Shown here in pieces: positions 13,522 to 13,641 of a stretch of DNA of 13,641 bases. The notes below the pieces were generated by a model that was not told the origin of the DNA, searched no databases, and was given only the letters and a program-made list of their open reading frames with translations. Within the stretch, counting starts at the first letter, position 1. Each line of letters starts with the position of its first letter. The position numbers and the translations under genes were made by a program. This stretch comes from JAGLSB01 sp023135955 (GTDB lineage Bacteria > Bacteroidota > Bacteroidia > Bacteroidales > GCA-2748055). The stretch lies in NCBI GenBank assembly GCA_030673645.1, contig DAOVIO010000110.1, forward strand, positions 1 through 13,641. The letters are read 5' to 3'.

Positions 13522-13641
13522 ATTCTGTAATACTTTTTGTGGATAGTAGTCCACAAGCTGCAGAAATATCTTCGCCCCTCGATCGCCTTATAGTAGATGT
13601 TATACCCTTAGCTGAAAGTGCATCTCTGAAATACTCCATCA
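13502..13641 (-). CDS. rlmN: RlmN 23S rRNA/tRNA A2503/A37 methyltransferase, C-terminal part
   Basis: The minus strand from the right edge reads in frame to TAA at 13504-13502 and ends the last 45 full codons of RlmN. The segment GITSTIRRSRGEDISAACG is the C-terminal signature of this radical SAM methyltransferase, in which the cysteine of AACG (Cys355 in the E. coli enzyme) is the methyl-carrying residue. The upstream 300 or so residues, including the CxxxCxxC iron-sulfur motif, lie beyond base 13641. The visible Met at 13639-13637 is internal, not a start. It ends in a short tail, SKGKDL. The 3' end overlaps that of the DMT gene by 20 bp. Confidence 0.93.
   Translation of the reverse strand, partial: MEYFRDALSAKGITSTIRRSRGEDISAACGLLSTKSITESKGKDL

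Noticed and set aside
13534..13557. Inverted repeat TTGTGGA / TCCACAA near the right edge.
   Set aside because: It lies inside the rlmN coding sequence and has no T-run following the stem on either strand, so it is not a convincing terminator.
1..13641. CRISPR arrays, tRNA or rRNA genes, insertion sequences, phage genes.
   Set aside because: Nothing in the sequence supports any of these: I saw no regularly spaced direct repeats, no cloverleaf tRNA, and no transposase or integrase motifs.

Overview
This window looks like chromosomal DNA from a member of the Bacteroidota, probably class Bacteroidia; I cannot place it more finely. The reasons are the AT-rich composition, start codons without clear Shine-Dalgarno sequences, a DUF3127-type protein (a family largely restricted to this phylum), a secreted GH2 beta-galactosidase, a Tat-exported Gfo/Idh/MocA oxidoreductase, and an EMN-x-x-x-GG leader peptide typical of Bacteroidota small secreted peptides.

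Layout. Bases 1-435 hold a 52-codon gene for a double-glycine leader peptide with a short, acidic, tryptophan-containing core, followed by a gene-poor stretch with a possible promoter. Bases 436-2075 hold a two-gene plus-strand operon: a membrane-anchored TPR protein with an anti-sigma-like N-terminus, and a soluble histidine kinase that has no sensor domain and no adjacent response regulator. Bases 2231-5570 carry minus-strand housekeeping genes: a DUF3127 protein with an SSB-like acidic tail, a membrane-anchored FKBP-type prolyl isomerase, the tRNA wobble-uridine methyltransferase MnmD, and a TtcA-family tRNA thiolase. Hairpin terminators follow the first two of these. A decayed plus-strand SAM-methyltransferase fragment lies between mnmD and ttcA. 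It has lost its 5' half, is frameshifted at an A-run, and overlaps the 3' end of ttcA.

Bases 5588-12596 form a carbohydrate-related region: a degenerate CTGG-type intergenic repeat, the minus-strand Tat-exported oxidoreductase, and a divergent intergenic region with a perfect 6+4+6 dyad. Three plus-strand genes follow: a sugar-phosphate nucleotidyltransferase, an anomeric-sugar-kinase-like APH-fold protein 3 nt after it, and a 1047-residue exported LacZ-type beta-galactosidase. A plausible reading is that the exported glycosidase releases a sugar, the kinase makes the sugar-1-phosphate, and the nucleotidyltransferase makes an NDP-sugar. After the galactosidase is a 100-bp relic that keeps a Tat signal start and a possible C-terminal tail of a lost gene. 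The window ends with a DMT/EamA transporter converging on, and overlapping by 20 bp, the 3' end of rlmN, which runs off the right edge.

The least ordinary items are the unannotated double-glycine peptide at 53-211, the two gene relics (4435-4832 and 12493-12596), the SSB-tail mimic in the DUF3127 protein, and the kinase/nucleotidyltransferase pair beside an exported beta-galactosidase. I did not find a clearly new multi-gene system. The double-glycine peptide is the best lead, and its processing and export genes, if any, would lie upstream of this window.
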